Below, piece after piece: positions 17,920-26,713 of a DNA stretch of 64,000 bases. The translations under genes were made by a program, and so were the position numbers. The stretch is from Candidatus Thioglobus sp. (GTDB lineage: Bacteria; Pseudomonadota; Gammaproteobacteria; PS1; Pseudothioglobaceae): contig DUCF01000026.1 in NCBI GenBank assembly GCA_012959965.1, positions 59,554-123,553 of the forward strand. The letters run 5' to 3'. Every line of letters begins with the position of its first letter. The stretch's first letter is position 1. The notes beneath the pieces were generated by a model. The model was not told the origin of the DNA. It was given only the letters and a program-made list of their open reading frames with translations, and ran no database searches.

Positions 17920-18798
17920 ATGGCAATTACAGCCGCTTTAGTTAAAGAACTAAGAGAAAGAACAGGTTCAGGCATGATGGACTGCAAAAAAGCCCTAATG
18001 GAAACTGATGGCAATATGGAAGAAGCAATCGACCTAATGCGCGCTTCAGGCGCCGCAAAAGCCGCTAAAAAAGCGGGTCGTATCGCATCTGAAGGCCTAG
18101 TTAACGTTACTTTGAGTGACGATAAAAAGACCGCCATTATTTTAGAGGTTAACTCTGAAACTGACTTTGTAACCAAGGGCGATGCTTTCATTGGCTTTGT
18201 TAACACTTTAGGCGCTTTAGCTCTTAAAAATCAGCCGACAGACATTGAAACGTTTTTGACTCAAACACTGGAATCTGGTGAAACCGTTGAAAAGGCAAGG
18301 GAAGACATTATCGCTAAAGTTGGTGAGAATGTTTCTGTTAGACGCGTTCAAACAATCAAAACAAGTGATGGTATTATCGGCGCATACAAGCACGGTGAAC
18401 GAATTGCTGTGGTAAGTGTGCTTTCGGGCAATGACGCCGACTTAGCGAAAGACGTTGCAATGCACATTGCCGCCTCTAAGCCAGAGTGCATTAGCGAAGA
18501 CCAACTTTCGGCCGACCTTCTTGAAAGAGAAAAGGCAATCTTTATCGAGCAAGCCAAAGAAAGTGGCAAGCCTGACAACATCATTGAAAAAATGATTGTT
18601 GGTAGAATGAAAAAGTTTGTTGGCGAAGTGACGCTTTACGGCCAGTCTTTCGTTAAAGACCCAGACACAACGGTTGGTGCGCTTGTAAAAGCAAACAATG
18701 CCGAGGTTGAGTCTTTTGTTCGTTTCGAAGTAGGCGAAGGTATCGAAAAGAAAGTCGACAACTTTGTTGAAGAGGTGCTGGCGCAAGCGCAAGCTTAG
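17920..18798 (+). CDS. tsf: Elongation factor Ts
   Basis: Guanine nucleotide exchange factor for EF-Tu. The 292 residues include the N-terminal UBA-like domain with LVKELRERTGSGMMDCKKAL (residues 6-25), the signature ILEVNSETDFV near 68-78, and the core and dimerisation subdomains. The start at 17920 has CAGGAGA upstream; the longer open frame from 17854 overlaps rpsB and is not used. A strong terminator follows at 18821-18847, closing the rpsB-tsf operon. No pyrH or frr follows, unlike E. coli. Confidence 0.97.
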   Translation: MAITAALVKELRERTGSGMMDCKKALMETDGNMEEAIDLMRASGAAKAAKKAGRIASEGLVNVTLSDDKKTAIILEVNSETDFVTKGDAFIGFVNTLGALALKNQPTDIETFLTQTLESGETVEKAREDIIAKVGENVSVRRVQTIKTSDGIIGAYKHGERIAVVSVLSGNDADLAKDVAMHIAASKPECISEDQLSADLLEREKAIFIEQAKESGKPDNIIEKMIVGRMKKFVGEVTLYGQSFVKDPDTTVGALVKANNAEVESFVRFEVGEGIEKKVDNFVEEVLAQAQA

Positions 18799-18820
18799 TA
18801 TCAACTCCGCAAGTTATTAA

Positions 18821-18847
18821 AAAGGGCGCCATTGGCGCCTTTTTTTG
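18821..18847. terminator. Intrinsic terminator after tsf
   Basis: GGCGCC (18825-18830), ATT loop, GGCGCC (18834-18839), flanked by A on the left and seven T on the right. Its symmetry means it could also stop the minus-strand exporter transcript, which ends at 18859. Confidence 0.9.
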
Positions 18848-18858
18848 TGTTGCAATAA

Positions 18859-21300
18859 CTACAAGTCCTTTCTATCCTTTACAATTAATTTCATGATTGC
18901 TGGCATTAGAAAAAAGTCAGCCAGCAAAGCCGTCAAAATCGCACCGGCTGTCAAAATACCAAAATTAAACATATGATTCATACTGGAAAAAGTCAGCACC
19001 AAAAAGCCCAGCGCGAGAACAATGGAAGTCAGGGTAATGGCTCTGCCGGTGCCCATCAATGTTAGCTCTACTGCCTTGTCAACGTCGTTGTACTGCAATT
19101 CGTAACGACGGAAATTGTGCATAAAGTGCACTGTGTCGTCCACCGCCAAACCAAGAGCAATTGCACCGATTAATAATGTAAACATATCTAGCGGCATATT
19201 AAATATGTTCATGATCATCGCAATAAACAGAATCGGCAAAATGTTCGGCAACATACTAATCAGCCCAATTTTAAGATTGCCCACCAGTAAAACCATCAAC
19301 ACCGTAATAAAACTAAAGGCCAGTAAATAACTAAATGCGCTACTGTATATGGCTTGCTCGAAAGTCACTGTCATCAGTGTTCCAATGCCGGTAAAAGTTA
19401 CTGTTGCAAGCCCTTCAAACTCTTTATCAAGATAAATTTGGGCGTCCTTTATAAACTCCCTTGCCTCGAGCGAATCGACCCAAGGAACCTTGAGGGTGAG
19501 GCGTGCTTTCGAGTAATCGTCATCAACCAATGCCTTTAAATCGGCACTACCACTGCTGCCAAACAGCACAAGTTCCTGTGCAATTAGAGACCTTTCGTCT
19601 GGAATTACGTAGTGTTCGGCCAGATTATTATTAAGCGCTCTATTTATCTCCTTGACAACATCTACCAAACTGAGGGCCTTACCAACAAACATATTGCCCT
19701 TGGTAACACCATTAATACCGCTAGAGACCCTATCAATTGTTTTCAACACTTCAGGATTATAAAGGCCGTTCGTTTCACTGGTGTCTATGATAACTTCAAG
19801 CGTCAAAGAGCCGTTAAGCGACTCATCAACAGTCTCAGTCGCAATACGGGCAAAATTATCATCTGGTAACCAGTTAAGTGGGTGGTGAGAAAAACGTAGT
19901 TGTACAGCAAAAAAAATTGCGATTGCAATCAACAACGCACTAATAATAACCACGCCCTTGGCCCTACTTGTTGCAATCCGACTAATCGCGAGCAACCCCC
20001 TGTCCATGACGCTGTTCTCGCCTTTACTCCCAGCCTGCTGCTTGTGTTTAATGTCTATTAGGGCAATTAACGCCGGCAAAAGAACAAGTGTGAAAAACAG
20101 TCCAACCATCACGCCCGCACTGGCAAAACGACCAAGATCGGCAACCGGTGCAACCTCTGAAAAAGAGAAGGACCAAAGACCAACCGCCGTTGTTACCGAT
20201 GTCATCACTATCGCCAGCCCAGAATGCCCCATCGCATATCGAAGCGATGCTTTTTTGTCTTCAGAGCTGGTGTAGTCTTTATAGAAAACAGCCAACAAGT
20301 GAATCGATGCGCCGGTCACCACCGCCAATAAGAAAGTTGGCATAATCTGTGTTGCCATAGTGAAGGGCACAGCAAAAGCGGCCATTAAAGACAAGGTCGA
20401 TATCAGCGTCAAGACAACACAGCTAAGCGGCAACAGTACACCTGAGATTCGCCTAAACAAAGCAAACAGCACCACCACAATTATCACAATCATTAAACTG
20501 ATAAAAACCTGCGAGTCCTTGGTCAAAGCCTGTTTAAAAATGCCCGCTATTGCAGCGGATCCTGTAAGGTGTATCTTAAAATCCTCGGCCTCAAAATCGC
20601 TGATTATCTCCTGCGCTTTGATGATAATCTCGTCGTTTTCAGCGTCACTAAGATAGGCTTTTTGTGTGCCTTGAGTTTCTGTTTCTGCGTCAAACTCAAA
20701 ATCAAAGTCGTCGGTAAAATCTGCGTCAAACTCAAAGTTATCGCCTATCACATCGGCCTGTTCAAGCGAATAAGTATTGGTATCAACAGTGATTACGGTG
20801 ATGGTGTAGTCTTCGCTATAAAGTAGGTTGTCAAAAAGGCTGTTTTGCGTTGCTTTTTCTTTTAGCTCGCTTAACTCCTGCTTATTGCTGGGCAATAACT
20901 CAATCAACCGCCCCACAACCAAAGAGCCGCCACTGCCATAGGTGTTTCTTGCGTTAATGAGGGAGTTAACAGCCTTAATGTGTGGCAGCTGTTGTTCAAG
21001 CGCCTTATGTAGGGCGTCGAGCTTGGCTAAAAAATCAATATTAAAAATATTATTTGTTTTAACCGCCAACATGATTTTTTCATCTCGACCAAACTGATCT
21101 CGAAAGGCATCGTAATCAATGCGCATTTGATCGGACTTATGTAAAAAACCCTCAGTTGAAGTGTCCAGAGTCAGGCTTGGCAATTGCGAGCCAAGCGCCA
21201 CAACACCAAGAAGGGTTAATAGTAGTGTTTTTTTGCAGTTTTCAAAGATCCAGTCAGAAAAAAGTTCAAGTTTTTTTTCTGCTGATGATCGCCAATTCAT
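18859..21300 (-). CDS. RND/MMPL superfamily exporter
   Basis: An 813-residue inner-membrane transporter with about 12 transmembrane segments in the RND layout: one helix near residue 28-45, a large periplasmic loop, a bundle of five helices, and a repeat of the same pattern. GLAVDDTVHFMHNFRR near the C-terminal bundle is typical of sterol-sensing-like MMPL exporters. It lacks AcrB-like size and has no membrane-fusion or outer-membrane partner nearby, so the substrate is unknown; lipids or hydrophobic compounds are usual for this group. An acidic Phe/Asp/Glu-rich stretch at about 187-208 lies in the first periplasmic loop. Confidence 0.85.
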   Translation of the reverse strand: MNWRSSAEKKLELFSDWIFENCKKTLLLTLLGVVALGSQLPSLTLDTSTEGFLHKSDQMRIDYDAFRDQFGRDEKIMLAVKTNNIFNIDFLAKLDALHKALEQQLPHIKAVNSLINARNTYGSGGSLVVGRLIELLPSNKQELSELKEKATQNSLFDNLLYSEDYTITVITVDTNTYSLEQADVIGDNFEFDADFTDDFDFEFDAETETQGTQKAYLSDAENDEIIIKAQEIISDFEAEDFKIHLTGSAAIAGIFKQALTKDSQVFISLMIVIIVVVLFALFRRISGVLLPLSCVVLTLISTLSLMAAFAVPFTMATQIMPTFLLAVVTGASIHLLAVFYKDYTSSEDKKASLRYAMGHSGLAIVMTSVTTAVGLWSFSFSEVAPVADLGRFASAGVMVGLFFTLVLLPALIALIDIKHKQQAGSKGENSVMDRGLLAISRIATSRAKGVVIISALLIAIAIFFAVQLRFSHHPLNWLPDDNFARIATETVDESLNGSLTLEVIIDTSETNGLYNPEVLKTIDRVSSGINGVTKGNMFVGKALSLVDVVKEINRALNNNLAEHYVIPDERSLIAQELVLFGSSGSADLKALVDDDYSKARLTLKVPWVDSLEAREFIKDAQIYLDKEFEGLATVTFTGIGTLMTVTFEQAIYSSAFSYLLAFSFITVLMVLLVGNLKIGLISMLPNILPILFIAMIMNIFNMPLDMFTLLIGAIALGLAVDDTVHFMHNFRRYELQYNDVDKAVELTLMGTGRAITLTSIVLALGFLVLTFSSMNHMFNFGILTAGAILTALLADFFLMPAIMKLIVKDRKDL

Positions 21301-21376
21301 TATTTTTCGATTGGGCCCATTATGCTATTTTTTGGAATTATACACAGAAGATCTACTGAGCTCTCACCACGTAATA

Positions 21377-22282
21377 TTAAAAATTATTTTTACACCAATC
21401 TTGTATCTCAACACAAGTCGCAGTTAAGCTCTCGGACTTTTGTTTTCCGCGACCCACAATCACGTTCCACTGCAACGTTAGGCCGGTCTTGGTTAGCGGC
21501 ACACAAACCAGTTCTCCGCTTGCTAAATATGGTTGTACCGCCCAACGACTGAGTATGCTCAAACCCATCCCAGCACGCACCAATTCAATCACCGCGTCAG
21601 TCAAACCCGCACGAATGTATTTTGAGGGGCGGCACCCCGCTGGGCGCCACAACAACTCCTGCTCAAAGCCCGCCTCCTGAACAACAGAGTAGGTAATAAA
21701 AGGGTCATTTAAAAAGTCTGAAGCTAGCAAGTACTCACGATTTGCTAGCGGATGACTTGCTGGACAGATAGCCACAAGCTCATCAACAAACAAGGGTAGT
21801 ATGTCCACTGATTTAGAGTTGGGCGTGCCCGCAGAAATGCCCAAATCAACATCACCATCAATCACGCTTCGTATTGGTGTCTTTGCAGTGTCTACAACAA
21901 ATTCAAAATGAAGTTTTGTTTTTTTCTGTTGTAGATTTTTAAGAATTCCTGGCAACCATCGATAGCAGCTATATGCGTAGGTGCCGATACGAAGAATTTC
22001 CATGGGATCCGACTCATCTCGATTGAGCAAGGTTGTTTCCACAAGACTGGCGTCCTTGAGAATTGTTTCCGCGGTATCTGCAAGAAACTCTCCTGCTGCG
22101 GTTAAACTCAGTTTGCGGCCCGACCTGGTGAATAATTTACGCCCCAAACGACGCTCTGCTTCGGCAGCCTGATGGCTCAGGGCGGGTTGCGTCAAGTTCA
22201 TTGATATTGCTGCAGCTGACACGCTACCGTGCGTGCGTATCGCAAGAATCATTCGATAGTGACTGAGTTGAAGTCGAAGCAT
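21377..22282 (-). CDS. LysR family regulator, MetR-like
   Basis: A 301-residue LysR regulator: N-terminal winged helix-turn-helix (about 1-65, with SVSAAAISMNLTQPALSHQ) and a two-lobed effector domain. The effector start LRIGTYAYSCYRWLPGIL and the overall pattern resemble MetR, the homocysteine-sensing activator of methionine genes. It is divergent from the MttB-family gene with a 94-bp gap, the classic layout for a LysR regulator and its target. The probable ligand is therefore related to methyl or one-carbon metabolism; this is inference. Confidence 0.85.
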   Translation of the reverse strand: MLRLQLSHYRMILAIRTHGSVSAAAISMNLTQPALSHQAAEAERRLGRKLFTRSGRKLSLTAAGEFLADTAETILKDASLVETTLLNRDESDPMEILRIGTYAYSCYRWLPGILKNLQQKKTKLHFEFVVDTAKTPIRSVIDGDVDLGISAGTPNSKSVDILPLFVDELVAICPASHPLANREYLLASDFLNDPFITYSVVQEAGFEQELLWRPAGCRPSKYIRAGLTDAVIELVRAGMGLSILSRWAVQPYLASGELVCVPLTKTGLTLQWNVIVGRGKQKSESLTATCVEIQDWCKNNF

Positions 22283-22321
22283 ATATTAAATTTACTTATA
22301 TAAAAACAAAGTATTATTAAT

Positions 22322-22350
22322 TATACATATATGTTGTGCCATCCTATAAT
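22322..22350 (+). promoter_or_regulatory. Candidate promoter of the MttB-family gene
   Basis: TATACA (22322-22327), 17 bp, TATAAT (22345-22350), then AAAGG as ribosome binding site before the ATG at 22377. The weak -35 region fits activation by the divergent LysR protein. The AT-rich dyad TATACATATAT at its left edge is a possible binding site. Confidence 0.5.
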
Positions 22351-22376
22351 GAAGGCCTTAATCGAAAGGTATTGAT

Positions 22377-23897
22377 ATGAGACGAGGACGATCAAAGGAA
22401 AAAAGAAAGGTGGAGAGCTTTCATCAAGCGCCCTATCGCCAACCACAGAACCCCTATCAGCCGATGGAAATTTTTTCGGAAGACGAAATTGAGTCTATTC
22501 ATCAGGCCTCTCTCAAAGTGTTGCGCGATACCGGTATGGACATCCAGTCCCCGCGTGCAGTCGAAATACTAAGGTCCGCTGGCGCAAGCGTGGACCCCGA
22601 TGGTCAACGTGTACGCTTTGATCCCGATTTCATAATGGAGAAGATCTCAACAACACCGAGTGAATTCACCCTTCATGGTCGTAACTCAGGGCGGCACGTT
22701 CATATTGGTGGTCGTAGCGTGGTTTACTCTATCGTCTCAAGCACACCTAATGTTTCCGATTTAGATAGGGGCAGAATACCTGGTAATTTCAAAGACTATT
22801 GCAACCTAATAAAGCTTGGGGAGCACCTCAACACCGTGCACGCCCAAGGCGGTTACCCGGTTGAGCCTTGCGATATCGATGTCAGTATTCGCCACCTTAA
22901 GGCGGTTTCTGCGATGGCCAGATTAAGCACCAAACCCTTGCACGGCTATGCATTAGGCAGCGAGCGCATGCTCGATGCAATTGAAATGATACGTATTTCC
23001 AGGGGTATTGACGAGGACACGCTGTTAAAAGAGCCCTCGTTGACAACGGTGGTTAACGCCAACTCGCCACTAGTATATGACAAAGCCCTGCTCGAAGGTG
23101 CAATTGAAATGGCACTAAGAAACCAACCCGTAATCTATACGCCCTTTACTTTGGCTGGAGCAATGGCACCAATCACTGTTGCGGGGGCACTTGTTCAACA
23201 AAACGCAGAAGCCTTGGCAGGGCTTGCATTTCACCAGTGCGTCAAACCTGGCGCGCCAGCTATTTACGGCAGTTTTACCTCTAATGTCGACATGAAGTCT
23301 GGCGCGCCGGCTTTTGGCACACCAGAATACACCCAGGCAACTATTGCCTCGGGCCAGCTGGCAAGAAAATACAAAGTACCCTTAAGGGCCTCTAACGCCA
23401 ACGCCTCTAACGCGCCTGACGAACAAGCAACCTATGAATCGCAGATGTCATTATGGGCGTGCCTATTAGGCCAAGTTAACTGGATAAAACACGGTCTTGG
23501 TTGGATAGAGGGCGGTCTCTGCGCCTCATATGAAAAACTTATTCTTGACGCAGAAATGATTCAAATGATGATGGCGTTTATGCAGCCCGCCAAAATTAAT
23601 GAATCAACGCTTGCTGTCGATACCATTGCTGAAGTTGGGCCTGCCAACCACTTCTTTGGTGCCGCACAAACCATGGAGAATTATGAGACTGCGTTCTACA
23701 GTCCGCTTCTGTCTGATTGGCGCAACTTTGAATCGTGGCAAGACGACGGCTCCCAAACAGCGGTGCAGCGCGCTAATAAAATATGGAAACAAATGCTGGA
23801 AGACTACGAAGAGCCAAAACTTGAGGCAAGTATTAATGACGAACTTAGCGCCTTTGTAGATAAACGTATCGCCGAAGGTGGTGCCGCGCCACTCTAA
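22377..23897 (+). CDS. MttB-family methyltransferase (non-pyrrolysine)
   Basis: A 506-residue member of the trimethylamine methyltransferase superfamily: N-terminal FSEDEIESIHQASLKVLRDT, then a TIM barrel with TVVNANSPLVYDKALLEGAI and a C-terminal segment near ESTLAVDTIAEVGPANHF. There is no in-frame TAG, so it lacks pyrrolysine and belongs with the group that includes glycine betaine methyltransferase MtgB. A basic N-terminal stretch of about 15 residues is unusual. The expected corrinoid protein and second methyltransferase are not adjacent. Substrate unknown; glycine betaine or another quaternary amine is most likely given the DmdA island in the same window. Confidence 0.8.
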   Translation: MRRGRSKEKRKVESFHQAPYRQPQNPYQPMEIFSEDEIESIHQASLKVLRDTGMDIQSPRAVEILRSAGASVDPDGQRVRFDPDFIMEKISTTPSEFTLHGRNSGRHVHIGGRSVVYSIVSSTPNVSDLDRGRIPGNFKDYCNLIKLGEHLNTVHAQGGYPVEPCDIDVSIRHLKAVSAMARLSTKPLHGYALGSERMLDAIEMIRISRGIDEDTLLKEPSLTTVVNANSPLVYDKALLEGAIEMALRNQPVIYTPFTLAGAMAPITVAGALVQQNAEALAGLAFHQCVKPGAPAIYGSFTSNVDMKSGAPAFGTPEYTQATIASGQLARKYKVPLRASNANASNAPDEQATYESQMSLWACLLGQVNWIKHGLGWIEGGLCASYEKLILDAEMIQMMMAFMQPAKINESTLAVDTIAEVGPANHFFGAAQTMENYETAFYSPLLSDWRNFESWQDDGSQTAVQRANKIWKQMLEDYEEPKLEASINDELSAFVDKRIAEGGAAPL

Positions 23898-23911
23898 ACA
23901 GCCCAGCCATC

Positions 23912-24820
23912 TTACGGCACCTCTATAGTCTTTTCTTGCTCCTGCTGATGACTGCTGTTTATTTGCATTGTTCTTCGGGCCACGTACAGCCCACTCAAAA
24001 TTACCAAGGTAAGGCCTATCAAACCCTGCTCATTGGGTAAAAAATCAAAGAACAGATAGCTGAGAATGGTAGCACCAACAATCTCGAAATAATTAAACGG
24101 GCTAAGCTCTGATGCGGTTGCAAACTCGAAGGCTTTAATGAGTAAAAAATGCCCGATGGCGGCAACAAGGCCCATTAAAGCCATCAGCAATAACGCTGTT
24201 GGGCTGGGAACAATCCAAACAAACATCACCAAGGGGCTGAGAACAACCGTGCCGACCAAAGCAGTATAAAACAAGGTAAGCAAAGGGGGTGCGCTCAAAC
24301 TAAGCCTTCTAGTTGAGATAATATAAAGCGCATAGCACACACCCGCCCCTAAGCCCAATAATAAGCTTGGTTGAAACTGCTCGGTGTCGGGCTGAAGCGC
24401 AACAACAATGCCCGCAAAGCCAAACAACACACCTACTGCAATAGCGATATCAAAACGCTCGCCCAATACAAAGGGCGCTAGTACTGCGACAATCAATGGC
24501 GAGACAAAGAGCATTGTCAGCACGTTTGGTATTGGATTGGATTGGATTGCAGCAAAGAAAAACAAAGTGGCAAAGGTTAGCATCAAACTACGAATAAGTT
24601 GGGTGCCGGGACGGCGCGGCATGCGCCACCATTGCATTTTTTTCCAAAATAGCAAAGGCAACAGCCAAAGTGTGTGAAAAACAAATCTCGCCCAGGCAAT
24701 TTGCAACACTGGGTAGTCTGCACTCAACAACTTTGCCAAGACGTCCAACATTGGGATAACCGTCATTGCGCCCAACATCAAGGCTATACCAAGCAGTGGT
24801 TGTTTTTTGTTTGAGTTCAT
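23912..24820 (-). CDS. EamA/DMT family transporter
   Basis: A 302-residue membrane protein with about 10 transmembrane helices arranged as two EamA repeats (residues about 10-145 and 155-290), the layout of RhaT/YdcZ-type drug/metabolite transporters. Sequence such as WARFVFHTLWLLPLL in the first repeat and ELSPFNYFEIVGATILSYLF in the second is typical. It converges on the MttB-family gene with a 14-bp gap. The substrate is unknown. A five-base repeat (ATTGG) lies within the coding sequence at 24531-24549. Confidence 0.85.
   Translation of the reverse strand: MNSNKKQPLLGIALMLGAMTVIPMLDVLAKLLSADYPVLQIAWARFVFHTLWLLPLLFWKKMQWWRMPRRPGTQLIRSLMLTFATLFFFAAIQSNPIPNVLTMLFVSPLIVAVLAPFVLGERFDIAIAVGVLFGFAGIVVALQPDTEQFQPSLLLGLGAGVCYALYIISTRRLSLSAPPLLTLFYTALVGTVVLSPLVMFVWIVPSPTALLLMALMGLVAAIGHFLLIKAFEFATASELSPFNYFEIVGATILSYLFFDFLPNEQGLIGLTLVILSGLYVARRTMQINSSHQQEQEKTIEVP
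24531..24549. repeat. Pentanucleotide repeat inside the EamA gene
   Basis: ATTGG repeated nearly four times (19 bp). On the minus strand it encodes AIQSNPIP. A five-base unit could shift frame by slippage, but four copies is few. Confidence 0.6.
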
Positions 24821-24889
24821 TTATATACGCCAGAATTTAGGTGATTGTACAATAAATCACACTCAAAACGCGTTACTTGATTTGATAGG

Positions 24890-24974
24890 TGGTGCCCAAG
24901 GAGAGATTCGAACTCTCACAGCTCGCGCTACAGCCCCCTCAAGGCTGCGTGTCTACCAGTTCCACCACTTGGGC
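24890..24974 (-). tRNA. leuU: tRNA-Leu (anticodon GAG)
   Basis: The minus strand reads from GCCCAAG at 24974 to a genome-encoded CCA at 24890, 85 nt. The acceptor stem pairs GCCCAAG with CTTGGGC. The D arm has TGGTAGAC, the anticodon stem is CAGCC/GGCTG with loop TTGAGGG (anticodon GAG), a long class II variable arm follows, and the T arm is GAGAG-TTCGAAT-CTCTC. Position directly after secG matches E. coli secG-leuU. Confidence 0.96.
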
Positions 24975-24982
24975 TTGGATTA

Positions 24983-25309
24983 TTAGTTGCTTGGAATGTC
25001 ACTGACTGGCAGCCCAGCCTCAATAGTAGTCACTTCGCTCATGATGCTTTTCTGGCCTGATGGAGAAACCGTTGTTTCACTGGTTGCCAAGTAGGCAAGG
25101 AAAATACTGGTGATAAAGAAGCCAATTGCCAAACCAGATGTGAGCTTATACAAAAACGAATGCGCGCCTCTTGCACCAAACACTGCGCCCGCAGCGCCAG
25201 AACCAAAGGCCGCTCCAGCATCTGCGCCCTTGCCGTGTTGTATTAGAATAATACTAACAAGGCCCAAGGCCAAAATCACGTGAATAATTAAAACAATTTG
25301 AAATGACAT
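24983..25309 (-). CDS. secG: Preprotein translocase subunit SecG
   Basis: Small membrane subunit of SecYEG that aids the SecA cycle. 108 residues with two transmembrane helices (about 3-22 and 53-75) around the conserved cytoplasmic loop IQHGKGADAGAAFGSGAAG. The gene sits between tpiA and tRNA-Leu(GAG), the standard gammaproteobacterial order, and starts 3 bp after the tpiA stop. Confidence 0.95.
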   Translation of the reverse strand: MSFQIVLIIHVILALGLVSIILIQHGKGADAGAAFGSGAAGAVFGARGAHSFLYKLTSGLAIGFFITSIFLAYLATSETTVSPSGQKSIMSEVTTIEAGLPVSDIPSN

Positions 25310-25312
25310 AAC

Positions 25313-26059
25313 TTAACCCACCCTACATATTTGTAAAAAATCTTCTGCTTTTAAAGAGGCGCCGCCAATTAGGCCGCCATCAATATCTTCACAGGCAATC
25401 AACTCGTTAGCGTTGCCCGCATTCATGCTGCCGCCATACAAAATAGCCGTCATATCAGCAATGCCGTCATCGTATCCAGCCAAAAGCTGACGAATAAAGG
25501 CATGCACTCCTTGCGCTTGCTCTGGTGTTGCGGTCACGCCGGTACCAATCGCCCAAACAGGCTCATAAGCAACAACAATTCCAAGAAAGGCGTCAATTCC
25601 AAGAAGATCAATAACAGCATTAATCTGTTCACTAACCACAGCCTCTGTTGCACCCGCCTCTCTTTGTTCTAACGTTTCACCAACACAAAATAACGGTGTT
25701 AAATCGTTATCAAGCGCGGCCTTTACTTTTTCAGCAACAAGTGTGCTGTTTTCACCATAAAGACTTCTGCGCTCTGAATGGCCAACAATCACGTATTGTG
25801 CTCCAAAATCTTTGATCATCTCTGCACTCACTTCGCCCGTGAAGGCGCCGTCGGCATTGATATTCAAAGATTGGGCGCCAAGTTTCAGTTGACTGTGTGT
25901 GATTAAGGCCTCCACTTGCGAAAGATAAGGGAAGGGCGCACAAACAACCACCTCTGACTTAACGTCGTCCATACCCGCAAGAATACCCAAAATAAGAGTA
26001 TTAACAGTCTCCTTGCTGGCGTTCATTTTCCAGTTGCCAGCTACAATCGTTTTTCGCAT
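25313..26059 (-). CDS. tpiA: Triosephosphate isomerase
   Basis: Interconverts dihydroxyacetone phosphate and glyceraldehyde 3-phosphate. The 248-residue TIM barrel shows the N-terminal AGNWKMN (Asn and Lys of the active site), the electrophilic His in YVIVGHSERR near residue 95, the catalytic Glu in VVAYEPVWAIGTG near residue 166, and the phosphate loop LYGGSMNAGN. It leads the tpiA-secG-leuU unit. Confidence 0.97.
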   Translation of the reverse strand: MRKTIVAGNWKMNASKETVNTLILGILAGMDDVKSEVVVCAPFPYLSQVEALITHSQLKLGAQSLNINADGAFTGEVSAEMIKDFGAQYVIVGHSERRSLYGENSTLVAEKVKAALDNDLTPLFCVGETLEQREAGATEAVVSEQINAVIDLLGIDAFLGIVVAYEPVWAIGTGVTATPEQAQGVHAFIRQLLAGYDDGIADMTAILYGGSMNAGNANELIACEDIDGGLIGGASLKAEDFLQICRVG

Positions 26060-26129
26060 AGCTTCTTGTGGAAGATAAAAGAGCGCAATGTTACGCTAAT
26101 GCGGCGAAAAAAGCAATCGTGGTGGTGTT

Positions 26130-26648
26130 TTAGTGGGAAGATTTGGAACCAAAATAAAGCGCTAAAGAAACCAATAAAATACCCACCGAAAAATACACCA
26201 AATCCAGCGGCCCATCAAAACTCATTGACAGAGAAATTTCAAAGAAAGTGACCACCAAAATCATCAAGATCACTTTTGCTAATTTAGATTTAAGATCATC
26301 AAGACTGTTGATTACAAGCACTTTAGAAGATTGACCACTTTTCTTGGCCTCGTCTATATCACTAATAAAAAGCTCGTATAGACCAAGGGCAAATATCAAC
26401 AAAATGGTGGCTAAAAGAAAGCCGTCAATTGCCCCCACGGTATGGGCGACAATGTCAGCGCGCGCCGCCTTTTGCGCCTCTCCTGAAATACCAAAATAGT
26501 CCGGTGCGTGTACTAACAAACCAACAACATCAGCAACAGTAATCAAAAACAACAAGCCTGAAAGCAGCATAGACGATACGACAGCACCCAAGACCATATA
26601 GCGAGATCCCCACAACACACCTTCAAAATACTTTTCAATGAAACGCAC
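26130..26648 (-). CDS. YqhA/UPF0114 family membrane protein
   Basis: A 172-residue protein of the UPF0114 family, inner membrane, function unknown. FIEKYFEGVLWGSRYMVL at the N-terminus, a first helix near residues 18-38, further helices near 80-100 and in the C-terminal third, and SFDGPLDLVYFSVGILLV match the family. I chose GTG at 26648 because GGAG lies 7 nt before it; TTG at 26651 is the alternative. It is divergent from dnaA, only 65 bp away, so their promoters must overlap. Confidence 0.85.
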   Translation of the reverse strand: MRFIEKYFEGVLWGSRYMVLGAVVSSMLLSGLLFLITVADVVGLLVHAPDYFGISGEAQKAARADIVAHTVGAIDGFLLATILLIFALGLYELFISDIDEAKKSGQSSKVLVINSLDDLKSKLAKVILMILVVTFFEISLSMSFDGPLDLVYFSVGILLVSLALYFGSKSSH

Positions 26649-26713
26649 CAATCAACTCCTTATTACAATAGGTATCATTAGTATATCATTTTCACTTTTG
26701 GATTCACCGCCTT

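Noticed and set aside
22377..23897. Pyrrolysine-containing trimethylamine methyltransferase
   Set aside because: The frame has no internal TAG and no pyl genes are near, so the protein is the non-pyrrolysine type.
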